Of a DNA stretch of 64,000 nucleotides, positions 16,453 through 26,400 are shown piece by piece. A program made the position numbers and the translations under genes. The DNA comes from Mycobacterium sp. 852013-50091_SCH5140682. Lineage in GTDB: Bacteria; Actinomycetota; Actinomycetes; Mycobacteriales; Mycobacteriaceae. The stretch is from NCBI RefSeq assembly GCF_001665685.1, contig NZ_LZTB01000008.1, positions 57,606 through 121,605 of the forward strand. The letters are read 5' to 3'. Under the pieces are notes generated by a model. The model saw only the letters and a program-made list of their open reading frames with translations. It had not been told where the DNA came from and searched no databases. How positions within the stretch are numbered: the stretch's first letter is position 1; each line of letters begins with the position of its first letter.

Positions 16453-17474
16453 GTGCGACAGTGGAAGTGGAGGCCCCGGACGGCCAATTGGGCGGCCCCG
16501 AAGGTGGATCGGCCAGGCGCGCGGGTCGCGCCAGAAGCATCGCGATCGCCGTCGGGAAGCGGCTCTTCGACTCGGTCATCGTGACCATGATCGTCGTGAT
16601 CCTGAGTTTTCTGCTGGTACACCTCGTCCCGGGCGACCCGGCCAGAACAATCTTGGGATTCCACGCATCGCCTGACAAAGTCGCGGCGCTGCACAAGTCC
16701 CTCGGACTCGACCAACCCTTGTTCGTTCAGTTCCTGAGATACATCGGTGACGTCGTTCGTGGGAATTTCGGAGAGTCCGTCGCACATCCGGGACAGTCGG
16801 TGGAGAGCTTGCTCCTGCCGCCGTTGGGGGTCACCCTCTCGGTCATCGCGGTCACTGTGGTCATCTCCCTGGTCGTCGGATCGTTGAGTGGACTGGTTGC
16901 GGCACTGTCGAAGTCAGCTCTGCTCCGCAACGGTCTTGAAGTGGTGTCGACCGCGTCGCTGGCAACTCCACCGTTCCTGCTCGGGCTTGTCATGCTGGTA
17001 TTCGTCGCGGTGCGGTGGGGCCTGGCGCCAGCCGGCGGATGGGCCGGAAGTTGGCCCGCCAATGTGCAATTCGCCTGGCTGCCCGCTCTGGCGCTCAGTG
17101 CCTATCTTGGCGCCCTCGTGCATCGCGCCGTGTGGACCAGCGCCCGGCAGGTTATCAACGAGGACTTCATCGAAGCCGCCGTCCTGCGCGGACACAGTCC
17201 CCTTCGCGTAGCCCTGCGCCATGTGCTGCCAAACAGTCTGATGCCCACCATTTCGGTGGTCGGCATGAACATCGGCACCCTGATCGGGGGAGCGGCCGTC
17301 ATCGAGGCAGTCTTCGACCTCCCCGGCATCGGGACCCAGTTGGTCAACGCCGTGTCGCAGCGCGACTATCCCACCATTCAAGGCGCCGCGGTCATCACCG
17401 CACTCATCGTCTTGGCCGGCAACCTCATCGCAGACCTCTTACACGCTGTCGTCGACCCAAGGGCACGTTCATGA
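16449..17474 (+). CDS. ABC transporter permease, DppB/OppB type
   Basis: 341-aa inner-membrane permease with six predicted helices. The first follows a hydrophilic N-terminal tail (SVIVTMIVVILSFLLVHLVP). The family marker after helix 1 is PGDPARTILG, and the EAA loop that contacts the ATPase is visible near residue 235 (EDFIEAAVLRGHSPLRVALRHVLPN). It forms the channel with the next gene product. GTG start, 4-bp overlaps with both neighbours. Confidence 0.93.
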   Translation: MSATVEVEAPDGQLGGPEGGSARRAGRARSIAIAVGKRLFDSVIVTMIVVILSFLLVHLVPGDPARTILGFHASPDKVAALHKSLGLDQPLFVQFLRYIGDVVRGNFGESVAHPGQSVESLLLPPLGVTLSVIAVTVVISLVVGSLSGLVAALSKSALLRNGLEVVSTASLATPPFLLGLVMLVFVAVRWGLAPAGGWAGSWPANVQFAWLPALALSAYLGALVHRAVWTSARQVINEDFIEAAVLRGHSPLRVALRHVLPNSLMPTISVVGMNIGTLIGGAAVIEAVFDLPGIGTQLVNAVSQRDYPTIQGAAVITALIVLAGNLIADLLHAVVDPRARS

Positions 17475-18352
17475 CAGACCTGGCGCAGACCGCCAAAACC
17501 AGTCGCATACCGCGTGTTTCGATACGCGTCAATCGCGTGTTCCTTGCCGGGACCGTCTTACTTGGCTTCATCGTGGCGGTATGCGTGCTCGGTCCATTGC
17601 TGATCACCACGTCGACCACGGATTTCGTCGGGGTGCCGCTGTCAAGCCCGAGCCCGGTGCACCCGTTTGGTACCGACGCGTTCGGACGCGACGTCTTCAT
17701 CCGAACTCTGGCCGGTGGCAGGCTCGACCTCGGCGTGGCCTTTGTCGGTGTGGTCGTGCCGCTACTGGTGGGCACCCTGATCGGGATCGCGTCAGGACTG
17801 GTGGCCGGGTCACTGCTGGACCGCGTCGTAATGCGCACGGTCGATGCGATCCTCGCATTCCCGTTCAACATCCTCATCCTGGCGCTGGCCGTGGTGATGG
17901 GCCAGTCCACGACTTTCTGGTTCCTCCCGGCGGGAGTCCCGGGGATCCTGGTCGCACTGTTCTTGACCAGTTGGAGTGTGTACGCACGCATCGCACGCGG
18001 CGAGACGTTGTCCATCCGCCAACGTGACTTCTTGGTGGCCGCTCAGGTCAGCGGTTTGACGTGGTGGACTGTCGTACGCCGTCATATCTATCCCAACGTC
18101 CTGCCCGCCACGTTGACCTACGCGCTGTCGGACGCCGTCCTTGTGATCGGCGTTATCGCCGCCCTGCCATTCCTCGGCGCAGGGGTGCAACCACCGACAC
18201 CGGAATGGGGCAGCATCATCTACGACGGCCGCTCAGTGCTCAGCGACGCGCCGTGGGTTTGTTTGGGTCCGGGCGCCTTCATCGTGCTGACCGGTATCGC
18301 GGTTCGCTTGATGGGCCAGGGATCCCGTGTCCTTTCCGAGGACGCGAAATGA
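17471..18352 (+). CDS. ABC transporter permease, DppC/OppC type
   Basis: 293-aa second permease of the peptide-type transporter. It has the DppC signature after the first helix, HPFGTDAFGRDVFIRTLAGG, and the EAA loop RDFLVAAQVSGLTWWTVVRR HIYPN near residue 180-205. About six membrane helices. Start at ATG 17471 overlaps the previous stop by 4 bp; the stop overlaps the next start by 4 bp. Confidence 0.93.
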   Translation: MTDLAQTAKTSRIPRVSIRVNRVFLAGTVLLGFIVAVCVLGPLLITTSTTDFVGVPLSSPSPVHPFGTDAFGRDVFIRTLAGGRLDLGVAFVGVVVPLLVGTLIGIASGLVAGSLLDRVVMRTVDAILAFPFNILILALAVVMGQSTTFWFLPAGVPGILVALFLTSWSVYARIARGETLSIRQRDFLVAAQVSGLTWWTVVRRHIYPNVLPATLTYALSDAVLVIGVIAALPFLGAGVQPPTPEWGSIIYDGRSVLSDAPWVCLGPGAFIVLTGIAVRLMGQGSRVLSEDAK

Positions 18353-19377
18353 CCATTCGCGCGTCGGCCACTCTGGAGAATTCAATGCCCAACATTCCCT
18401 TCGACACGGGCAACGCCGTACTGCTGTCCGCCCGCGAATTAGTGATCAGCACTGGCAATTTGCCCATTGTGGACTCTGTGAGCTTCACCGTTGCACCGGG
18501 GGAACGACTGGGCATCGTCGGTGAGACAGGCTCGGGGAAGTCGATCACGTGTCGGGCCGTTCTCGGCGCGTTGCGGCGCAAGGGGATGACCGCGTCCGGC
18601 GAACTTCGCTACCGGGACATGGATCTACTGGCGCTCGACGATCGGAAATGGCGGCAGATTCGTGGTCGCGAGATCGGGTTCATCCCGCAGAGCTCGCTGA
18701 ACTCACTCAACCCGGTCATGCGGGTGGGCCAGCAGCTGATCGAGACCGTGAGACTCTTCGGTGTCGCCAAGAACGACGCGCACCAGCGTGCCGAAGAGCT
18801 GATGGCCGCGGTCCAAATGCCGGATCCCAAGGGCGTACTCGCGAAGTATCCGCACGAGCTGTCCGGAGGGATGCGGCAGCGCGTCATGATTGCCTTGGGC
18901 ATCGCGGGCGAACCGCGCCTGCTCGTCGCCGACGAGCCCACCACCGCTTTGGACGTGACAGTCCAGCGTCGGCTGCTGGAACTGCTTACAGGCCTGTGTG
19001 AGTCCACTGGTATGGCGCTGATACTGGTGACGCATGATCTCGGCGTCGTCAGCGATGTCTGCGACAGCGTCCTGGTCATGTATGCCGGCCAATCCATGGA
19101 AACCGGCTCTACCGAATCGCTTTTCGGCCGGTCGCGTCATCCCTATACCGCAGCGCTGATGCAGGCCCGTCCGTCCATGGCCGACGCTGCGGACTTCCGG
19201 TTGCGAGGGCTGCCCGGGCGCCCTCCAGCCGTCGGCGCGTGGCCCTCGGGTTGTCGGTTCGCCGACCGATGCCAGTTCTCGACCGACCGATGTACCCGCG
19301 AGCTGCCTGCCATCGTCGAGGTCGAATCAGGACACCATGTCCGCTGCGTCCTTCTCGAGGAGGGTACGGATGTCTGA
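18349..19377 (+). CDS. ABC transporter ATPase, DppD/OppD type
   Basis: 342-aa ATPase subunit. Walker A GETGSGKS is near residue 62, the Q loop is GFIPQSSLNSLNP, the signature LSGGMRQR, Walker B LLVADEPT and the switch His in LVTHDLG. A C-terminal oligopeptide-transporter extension carries the Cys-rich motif CRFADRCQFSTDRC, which in family members binds a [4Fe-4S] cluster. Start at ATG 18349 gives a 4-bp overlap; ATG 18385 is an alternative. Forms a heterodimer with the next gene product. Confidence 0.93.
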   Translation: MTIRASATLENSMPNIPFDTGNAVLLSARELVISTGNLPIVDSVSFTVAPGERLGIVGETGSGKSITCRAVLGALRRKGMTASGELRYRDMDLLALDDRKWRQIRGREIGFIPQSSLNSLNPVMRVGQQLIETVRLFGVAKNDAHQRAEELMAAVQMPDPKGVLAKYPHELSGGMRQRVMIALGIAGEPRLLVADEPTTALDVTVQRRLLELLTGLCESTGMALILVTHDLGVVSDVCDSVLVMYAGQSMETGSTESLFGRSRHPYTAALMQARPSMADAADFRLRGLPGRPPAVGAWPSGCRFADRCQFSTDRCTRELPAIVEVESGHHVRCVLLEEGTDV

Positions 19378-20158
19378 GCAACTCGTTGACGTGGCCGACG
19401 TGACCGCCGGATATCGGCCTCACGAACTCACTCTCCACGGCGTTTCACTGACCATCGGGGTGGGCGAGTCGGTCGGGCTGGTCGGTGAAAGCGGCAGTGG
19501 AAAAACGACATTGGCGAAAGTCATCATGGGTTTGGTGGCCATCCGCTCAGGTTCCATGCGGATCTGCGGTCGAGAGTGGGGCAAGCGACCCGCCCGTGAT
19601 CCGATGCGGCGCCGGGTGCAGATGGTCTTTCAGGATCCCTACGGGTCGCTCAATCCGAAGCTCACCGCGGAGGAAGTCGTTGCTGATTCGTTTTATCGCT
19701 GGAACCCGGGTTCACGCCGCAGTGCGCTCGAACAAGCTCGCCGCTTGCTCGATGAGGTGGGGCTGCCGACGCGAGCGCTGCAATCGCGTACAGCCCGACT
19801 CAGTGGAGGGCAGTGCCAACGCGTCGGGATCGCCCGGGCCTTGGCGTGCGGACCCGACCTTCTTGTGGCCGACGAACCGACTTCGTCCCTGGACGTTTCC
19901 GTGCAAGCGCAGATTCTCAATCTGATGCGCACGTTGCAGGAGGAGCGCGGCCTGTCGCTGCTGCTCATCAGCCATGACCTGGCTGTTGTCCGGTACATGA
20001 CTGAACGGGCTGCGGTCATGTACCGAGGCCGAATCGTCGAACAGGGTTGCAGTAACGAGCTTTTCACCCAACCACAACACTCGTACACTGCTCTGTTGGT
20101 CGATTCCATACCAGGGACTGGATTGGGTGGCCGACGTGAACTCCGTTGCGAGAGTTGA
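19370..20158 (+). CDS. ABC transporter ATPase, DppF/OppF type
   Basis: 262-aa ATPase, partner of the upstream ATPase. Walker A is GESGSGKT, the Q loop MVFQDPYGSLNPK, the signature LSGGQCQR, Walker B LLVADEPTS and the switch His LLISHDL. It lacks the C-terminal Cys-rich extension, so it is on the short side. Start chosen at ATG 19370 with GAGGAGGG upstream, overlapping the previous gene by 8 bp. Last gene of the island, ending before a strong terminator. Confidence 0.92.
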   Translation: MSEQLVDVADVTAGYRPHELTLHGVSLTIGVGESVGLVGESGSGKTTLAKVIMGLVAIRSGSMRICGREWGKRPARDPMRRRVQMVFQDPYGSLNPKLTAEEVVADSFYRWNPGSRRSALEQARRLLDEVGLPTRALQSRTARLSGGQCQRVGIARALACGPDLLVADEPTSSLDVSVQAQILNLMRTLQEERGLSLLLISHDLAVVRYMTERAAVMYRGRIVEQGCSNELFTQPQHSYTALLVDSIPGTGLGGRRELRCES

Positions 20159-20193
20159 GCGAAACACGCAATTGATTGACGTTGGGCCATGAG

Positions 20194-20232
20194 CAAGATC
20201 GCCCCCGGGGAATTCCCCCGGGGGCGATCTTG
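20194..20232. terminator. Bidirectional terminator between transporter operon and fadE5
   Basis: Perfect 17-bp inverted repeat: left arm 20194-20210 (CAAGATCGCCCCCGGGG), right arm 20216-20232, loop AATTC. It sits between the convergent ends of the transporter operon (20158) and fadE5 (20246). Confidence 0.88.
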
Positions 20233-20245
20233 TGTGTTCGGTCTG

Positions 20246-22081
20246 TTAGAACGACGCCTCGGCCAGCTCCATCACATCGTTGTCGAGGGTCTCGACAACC
20301 TGGCGGGTGCTGGTGAGCAGCGGCAGCATGTTCTTGGCGAAGAACGACGCTGCGGCGATCTTGCCGTCGAGGTAGGCCTTCTCGTCGCCGGTAGCACCCG
20401 CGTCGAGCTTTTCGATGGCCACTGCGGCCTGGCGCAGCAGCAGCCAGCCCAGCAGCAGATCGCCGACCGACAGCAGGAAGCGGACCGAGCCGAGGCCGAC
20501 CTTGTAGATGCTCTTGGCATCCTCCTGCGCGGCCATCAGGTAGCCGGTCAGGCTGGCGGCCATACCCTGCACGTCCTCCAGCGCGGTGGACAGCAGTGCG
20601 CGCTCAGTCTTCAGCCGGCCGTTGCCCGATTCGTTCTTGATGAACTGCTCGATCTCACCGGCCACGAACGCCAGCGCCTGGCCCTTGTCGCGGACGATCT
20701 TGCGGAAGAAGAAGTCCTGCGCCTGAATGGCCGTGGTGCCTTCGTACAGCGAGTCGATCTTCGCGTCGCGGATGTACTGCTCGATCGGGTAGTCCTGCAG
20801 GAAGCCCGAGCCGCCCAGGGTCTGCAGGCTCTCGGTCAGCTTCGCGTAGGCCTGCTCGGAACCGAAGCCCTTGACCACCGGCAGCAGCAGGTCGTTGACC
20901 TTGTGCGCCAGCTCGCCGTCGACGCCGTGCAGCGCCTTGGCGACGTCCTTGTCCTGGAAGGTCGCGGTGTACAGGTACAGCGCGCGCATGCCCTCGGCGT
21001 AGGACTTCTGGGTCATCAGGCTGCGACGCACGTCGGGGTGGTGGGTGATGGTGACGCGCGGGGCGGTCTTGTCCATCATCTGGGTCAGGTCGGCACCCTG
21101 CACGCGCTCCTTGGCGTACTCGAGGGCGTTGAGGTAACCGGTCGACAGGGTGGCGATGGCTTTGGTGCCCACCATCATTCGGGCCTGCTCGATGACGTCG
21201 AACATCTGCGCGATGCCGTTGTGCACCTCGCCGACCAGCCAGCCCTTGGCAGGCTTGTCGTGCTGGCCGAAGGTCAGCTCACAGGTGGCCGAAACCTTCA
21301 GGCCCATCTTGTGCTCGACGTTGGTGACGTAGACGCCGTTGCGCTCGCCCAGCTCGCCGGTCTCGAAGTCGAAGAGGAACTTCGGTACGAAGAACAGCGA
21401 CAGGCCCTTGGTGCCCGGTCCTGCGCCCTCGGGGCGGGCCAGCACCAGGTGGAAGATGTTCTCGAACAGGTCATCGGAGTCGGCGGAGGTGATGAACCGC
21501 TTCACGCCGTCGATGTGCCACGAGCCGTCGTCCTGCTTGACCGCCTTGGTGCGTCCGGCACCCACGTCGGAACCGGCGTCGGGCTCGGTGAGCACCATGG
21601 TGGCGCCCCAGCCGCGCTCGGAGGCCAGGACGGCCCACTTCTTCTGCTCTTCGGTCGCGTTGTCGTAGAAGATCTGCGCGAAGGCGGCACCCCCGGCGTA
21701 CATCCACACGGCCGGGTTGGCGCCGAGGATGTGCTCGTTGAGGGCCCACAGCAGCGCCTTGGGCGCGGGCACGCCGCCGAGCTCCTCGTAGAGGCCGACC
21801 TTGTCCCAGCCGCCGTCGATGGCCGCGCGGACAGACTTCTTGAAGGACTCGGGCAGCGCCACGGTGTGGGTCTTGGGATCGAACACCGGAGGGTTGCGGT
21901 CGCCGTCGGCGAACGATTCGGCGATCGGTCCCTCGGCCAGGCGAGCCATCTCGCTGAGCATCTCGCGGGCGGTATCGGCGTCCAGATCGGTGTAGTCGCC
22001 CGTGCCGAGCGCCTTGTCCAAACCGAATACGTCGAACAGGTTAAAGACCTGGTCACGGACATTGCTCTTGTAGTGGCTCAC
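20246..22081 (-). CDS. fadE5: Acyl-CoA dehydrogenase FadE5
   Basis: 611-aa FAD-dependent acyl-CoA dehydrogenase that oxidises acyl-CoAs to trans-2-enoyl-CoAs in beta-oxidation. The flavin region ([31 protein letters not shown]) and the catalytic Glu447 in [16 protein letters not shown] are intact; position 447 is the catalytic residue reported for M. smegmatis FadE5. The extra C-terminal helical domain fits the long-chain family (VLCAD-like length). Start is GTG 22081 with GAGGAGG upstream; the homology begins at [10 protein letters not shown]. The upstream region has two strong inverted repeats. Equivalent to Rv0244c and to the dehydrogenase next to the TPP locus in M. smegmatis. Confidence 0.96.
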   Translation of the reverse strand: MSHYKSNVRDQVFNLFDVFGLDKALGTGDYTDLDADTAREMLSEMARLAEGPIAESFADGDRNPPVFDPKTHTVALPESFKKSVRAAIDGGWDKVGLYEELGGVPAPKALLWALNEHILGANPAVWMYAGGAAFAQIFYDNATEEQKKWAVLASERGWGATMVLTEPDAGSDVGAGRTKAVKQDDGSWHIDGVKRFITSADSDDLFENIFHLVLARPEGAGPGTKGLSLFFVPKFLFDFETGELGERNGVYVTNVEHKMGLKVSATCELTFGQHDKPAKGWLVGEVHNGIAQMFDVIEQARMMVGTKAIATLSTGYLNALEYAKERVQGADLTQMMDKTAPRVTITHHPDVRRSLMTQKSYAEGMRALYLYTATFQDKDVAKALHGVDGELAHKVNDLLLPVVKGFGSEQAYAKLTESLQTLGGSGFLQDYPIEQYIRDAKIDSLYEGTTAIQAQDFFFRKIVRDKGQALAFVAGEIEQFIKNESGNGRLKTERALLSTALEDVQGMAASLTGYLMAAQEDAKSIYKVGLGSVRFLLSVGDLLLGWLLLRQAAVAIEKLDAGATGDEKAYLDGKIAAASFFAKNMLPLLTSTRQVVETLDNDVMELAEASF

Positions 22082-22128
22082 ATTTCCTCCTCGATGAGAA
22101 CGCCACCTGCGGTTGGGTACTCGGGATA

Positions 22129-22169
22129 AGTTACCCACCAGTAACTGCACCCAACTATACCGTTCGGTA
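22129..22169. promoter_or_regulatory. Two operator-like palindromes upstream of fadE5
   Basis: AGTTAC-CCACCA-GTAACT (22129-22146) is a perfect 6-6-6 inverted repeat. TACCGTTCGGTA (22158-22169) is a perfect palindrome of TetR-operator style. Both lie 48-90 bp before the fadE5 start and suggest control by one or two repressors, plausibly sensing acyl-CoA; the proteins are not in this window. Confidence 0.6.
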
Positions 22170-22318
22170 ACTTCAACGCAAAGCCTTCGCGAGCAATTTC
22201 CGCCGTCTAACCAACCCAACGGTTGATCGATCTTGACCTTTGGCCCCAGATAGCGCTCTGACCAGTGGTTACGTGAGAATGTGAACCTCGTCACGAGACG
22301 ACTGTCTACGGTGATCGC

Positions 22319-23398
22319 ATGCAGCGAATCGCGGTGTGGGGCACAGGCAACATGGGGTCGACAGCTATCCGATCGACGGTGGCGTTTCCGGGTCTGGAAC
22401 TGGCGGCCGTGATCACTTCGACGCCGGACAAGGCTGGTCGCGACGCCGCGAGCTTCGCCCAGCTCGACGCCCCGACCGGCGTCGTCGCCACCACTGATGT
22501 TGACGCTGCACTCGAAGCCAGCGACGCCGTGGCCTACATGGCATCGGGAGATATCCGGCCCGAGGAGGCGCTCACCGATATCGAGCGCTGCCTGCGTGCT
22601 GGCAAACATGTGGTGACGCCGTCGCTGTACTCGTTGTACGACCCGAGGTCGGCGCCGCCGGAGTGGGTGGACCGGTTGAGCGCGGCCGCCGAGGAAGGTG
22701 GCGCCGGGTTGCTGGTGTCGGGCGTGGACCCCGGCTGGGGCAACGACGCGCTCGCGGTGACCGCCGCCGGATTGTGCACGCGGATCAAGACCATCCGCTG
22801 CCAGGAGATCTTCGACTACTCGACCTACGACCAGCCGCACTCGGTGCGGGTGCTGTGCGGTTTCGGCGGGTCGATGGATGAGGTGCCGATGATGCTGCTG
22901 CCCTCCATTCCCACCATGGTGTGGGGCGGCAACGTCCGGCTCATCGGCCGCGGTTTGGGCCTGGAGATCGACGAGATCACCGAAGAGGTCGAACGGCGCC
23001 CACTCGAGGCCGACGTCGACAACGCCATGGGCCGCTTCGAGAAGTGGACCCAGGGTGCGTTCCGGCTCCAGGTCATCGGTTGGGCGGACGGTGTGCAGCG
23101 TGTCGTCGTCGAGCACGTCACCCGCATCGACCCGTCCTGCGCACCCGACTGGCCACAGCCCGACGAGGGCGCAGGCGATCACCGCGTGATCATCGACGGA
23201 GACCCCCAGCTGACCATCGTGGTGCGTGCCGACGTGCCGGGCGGCACCCGAGCCGACGGCGGCAACACCACGGCCGCCAATCGCCTGCTGGGCGCCATCG
23301 CCTGGCTGGCGACCCAGAAGCCCGGGATCTACGACGGGCTCGACGTGCCGCTGCGCTCGGCGCTACCGGCCGAGGCCGAGACCGCCCGCTGGGCCTGA
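22319..23398 (+). CDS. Dihydrodipicolinate-reductase-like NAD(P)-binding protein
   Basis: 359-aa Rossmann-fold protein; the nucleotide motif is at the extreme N-terminus ([14 protein letters not shown]). It resembles the DapB N-terminal domain superfamily, but the rest differs from true DapB, so a lysine-biosynthesis role is not implied. Homologues are common in mycobacteria, often annotated as amino-acid-dehydrogenase-like or hypothetical; one lies between fadE5 and the TPP pks in M. smegmatis. It is divergent from fadE5 across 237 bp and convergent with pks. Function unknown; an oxidoreductase role is inferred. Confidence 0.75.
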   Translation: MQRIAVWGTGNMGSTAIRSTVAFPGLELAAVITSTPDKAGRDAASFAQLDAPTGVVATTDVDAALEASDAVAYMASGDIRPEEALTDIERCLRAGKHVVTPSLYSLYDPRSAPPEWVDRLSAAAEEGGAGLLVSGVDPGWGNDALAVTAAGLCTRIKTIRCQEIFDYSTYDQPHSVRVLCGFGGSMDEVPMMLLPSIPTMVWGGNVRLIGRGLGLEIDEITEEVERRPLEADVDNAMGRFEKWTQGAFRLQVIGWADGVQRVVVEHVTRIDPSCAPDWPQPDEGAGDHRVIIDGDPQLTIVVRADVPGGTRADGGNTTAANRLLGAIAWLATQKPGIYDGLDVPLRSALPAEAETARWA

Positions 23399-23434
23399 CT
23401 GTTTCCTGCCGAATTTCCCCTGCCGAACAGTCAC

Positions 23435-23469
23435 TGCGGTACGCGAACACCGGCGTGTCGCGTACCGCA
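23435..23469. terminator. Hairpin between convergent reductase-like gene and pks
   Basis: TGCGGTACGCG (23435-23445) pairs with CGCGTACCGCA (23459-23469); ACAC (23447-23450) and GTGT (23455-23458) extend the stem around a CGGC loop with a single bulged A. Positioned 37 bp after one stop and 18 bp before the other. Likely bidirectional terminator; no T tract. Confidence 0.75.
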
Positions 23470-23486
23470 ACGTCTGCTCGCGGGGC

Positions 23487-26400
23487 TTAGTCCGCGGGCT
23501 GCGGTGTCTCGGCCTGCGGTGTGTCGGGCGCCTGCGGCTCTGGGGCGTCCGCCGACTCCGCATCGGGCAGCTGGCTCACGAGGTACTCGGCGAGCCCACC
23601 GATGGTCGGGTAGTCGAAGACCGCCGTCGCGTTGAGGGTGAACTTGCCGCCGAACTGACTGTGCAGCCGGTTGCGCAGCTCGATCGCCATGAGCGAGTCC
23701 GTGCCGAGGTCCAGGAACCGACTGCTCGCCGCGGGCGGCTGGGCCAGGCGCAGGAAGTTCTGCACCTCCTTCTGCAGGAATTCGGTCACGAAGCCGGCAC
23801 GCTGTGGCACCGGGATTTCGAGCAGCTGCTTGAGAACCTCGCTGTCACCGACGATCTCACCGACAGCACTCGGCAACACCAGGTCGAGGATCGGTGGCCG
23901 TTGACTGCCGAGCACCTTGGCCGCGCGCTGCCAGTTGGCCTTGATCACGGTGGCCTGGCCGGTGCCGTTGGCGACGACCTCGGCGAGGGCGGCCAGCGCA
24001 GCTGACGGCTCCAGCGGAATCAGGCCCTGGGCACTGATATTCGCAGTCGCCGCCTCCGACGAGGCCATGCCACCTTGAGCCCACGGACCGAAGTTGATAC
24101 CCGTGGCAGGCAGACCCTGGGCCCGACGCTGCGCCACCAGGCCGTCGAGCAGCGCATTGGCGGTCGCGTAGTTGGACTGGCCTGGGGAGCCGAACAAGCT
24201 GGACACCGACGACGACACGATGAAGAAGTCCAGATCATCGTCCTTGGTCAAGCGATCCAGATGGCCGGCGCCAAAGGCCTTGGGCGCCAGTGTCGACCGG
24301 AACCGTTCCACGCTCTGCTGCCCCAGCAGCGCATCGTCGAGCACACCTGCCAGATGCGCCACCCCGGCCAGCGGCGGCAGCTCCGCACGGATCTTCTCCA
24401 AGAGCATCGCCACCTCGGCTTCATCGCCGACATCGGCCGCGAAGACATGGATGCGGGTCTTGTAGCGCTCGGTGATCTCATCGATCACACGTTGCGCATC
24501 CGCATCGGGCGCGCGCCTGCTGGTCAACACGATGTCACCGGCACCGAGTTGGGCCAGGTAGGCCGCCGTGTGCAGACCGATCGCACCGAGTCCACCAGTG
24601 ATCAGATAGCTGCGATCAGGCTTCGGCTGCAACGGATTCGGCATCTGCACCACGATCTTGCCGATGTGCCGAGCCTGCTGCATGCGCCGGAACGCCGTCC
24701 TGGCCTCCGTCAGCGGGTAGATCTCCGCGGGCAGCGGCGTCCATACACCAGTGGCCAGTCCCTCCGAAACCTCGGTGAGCAGATCGCGGATGCGATCCGG
24801 TTCGGTGAACATCACCGTGTCCAGCGCCACGATCTCGTAAGCGATATCGGGACGAGCCTCGGACATCCGCTCCTGCGACCAGATGTCGCGCTTGGCGATC
24901 TCGGCGAACCGGCCGCCCTTGGCCGTGGCCTTGAGCGTCGCCTCGATGAACCCTTCGCTGGTCAGCGAGTTGAGCACCACGTCCACACCCTCACCGCCGG
25001 TATCCGCCAGGATCTGGTCGGCGAAATCCGTTGTGCGGGAATCGTAGACGTACTTCACACCCAGCTTGCGCAGCGTCGCACGCTTGAAAGTGCTGGCCGT
25101 GGCGAACACCTCGGCCCCGCACTGCTGGACCATCTGGATCGCCGCCAACCCGACGCCACCGCTGGCCGCGTGGATCAGCACCTTGTCACCGGCCTTGAGC
25201 TGCGCCCAGTCGAACGCGAGCCGGACCGTCAGCGCCGCGGCGGGAATCGTCGCGGCCTGCACCGCGCTCACCCCATCGGGGATCGGCGCCAGGAACTGGG
25301 CGGGCACGTTGAACCGGCTGGAGAAGGCACCCTGCATGGAGCCGTAGACACGTTGGCCCACCTCGACTCCGGTGACGCCGTCGCCCAATTGCGTGACGAC
25401 GCCTGCGAAGTCACCGCCGATCGGGCCGGGATCGCCCGGATACAGGCCCAGGACGTTGAGCACATCCCGGAAGTTGAGACCGGCAGCCTCGACCCGAACC
25501 TGCACGTAACCCTCGTCCGGTGCAGGCACCTCCTTCTCGGTGATCCGCAGGTTGTCGATTGCGCCGCGTTCGGTGGGCGCCAGGACGTAATCCCCACCGC
25601 GCGGCACCGTGAGATGACCGCTGCGTGCCCACGGCAACAATCGGGATGCCAGCAGCTTGCCTTGGCGCACAGCCAGTTCCGGCTCGTCAACCGGTCCGGT
25701 CAACAGGCTGGCCAGTGCCTGCACAGCCTCGTCGGAACCGTCGGAATCGACGAGCTTGGCGTGCAGCGCCGGTTCCTCGTTGATGGTGGTGCGCCCGAAT
25801 CCCCACAGCGCCGCCTGAACCGGGTCGACAGGTTCACCGGACTCGGTGGCCACGGCCCGCTCGGTGACGATCCACAGCCCGCCGGGCAGCCTGACCTGAC
25901 CACCCTGCACGGTGTGCACGGCGCTGAGCAGGTTGGCGATCTCCGTTTCGAGCCGCGCCTGCGCCTCGGTGGTCGACTCGCCTGTGCTCGCAGCGCTGCT
26001 GCGCCAGACGACGCCGGAGAAGCCCATGCCGCGTTCGTGTGCCTGGGCCAGCACCTGCCCCAGGAGCTCGGGATTGGTGTTGCGGTCCAACGGGATACAG
26101 CCCGGCAGCTTGGCGGCCAATTCGTCGAATCCCGCGACCAGCCAGGTGCCGCTCAGCTTGGGGGTCTCAGCGTCGGACGGCGGCAGCGGCACCTCATGCC
26201 AGCCGAGCGTGTAGAGCAGCCGCGTCGCGTCGCCGCCGAGGCCCCGAAGCAGCGCCTCGCGAGGTGCCCGCTTGACGGTGAACTCGCGAATTCCGCCGAG
26301 GTGACGTCCATCCCGATCGAGGTACTCGAGATCGAACACCTGGGTCTCGCTGTCGAGGGCGCTCTCGTGCCACCGCGCACGGCAGTAGAACCGCCGCGGC

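Noticed and set aside
20189..22129. A 646-codon open frame opposite fadE5
   Set aside because: Fully antisense to fadE5, whose catalytic residues are intact; no ribosome site or recognisable domain.
22319..23398. Lysine-biosynthesis dihydrodipicolinate reductase (DapB)
   Set aside because: Only the N-terminal nucleotide-binding motif is similar; length and C-terminal part differ from DapB.
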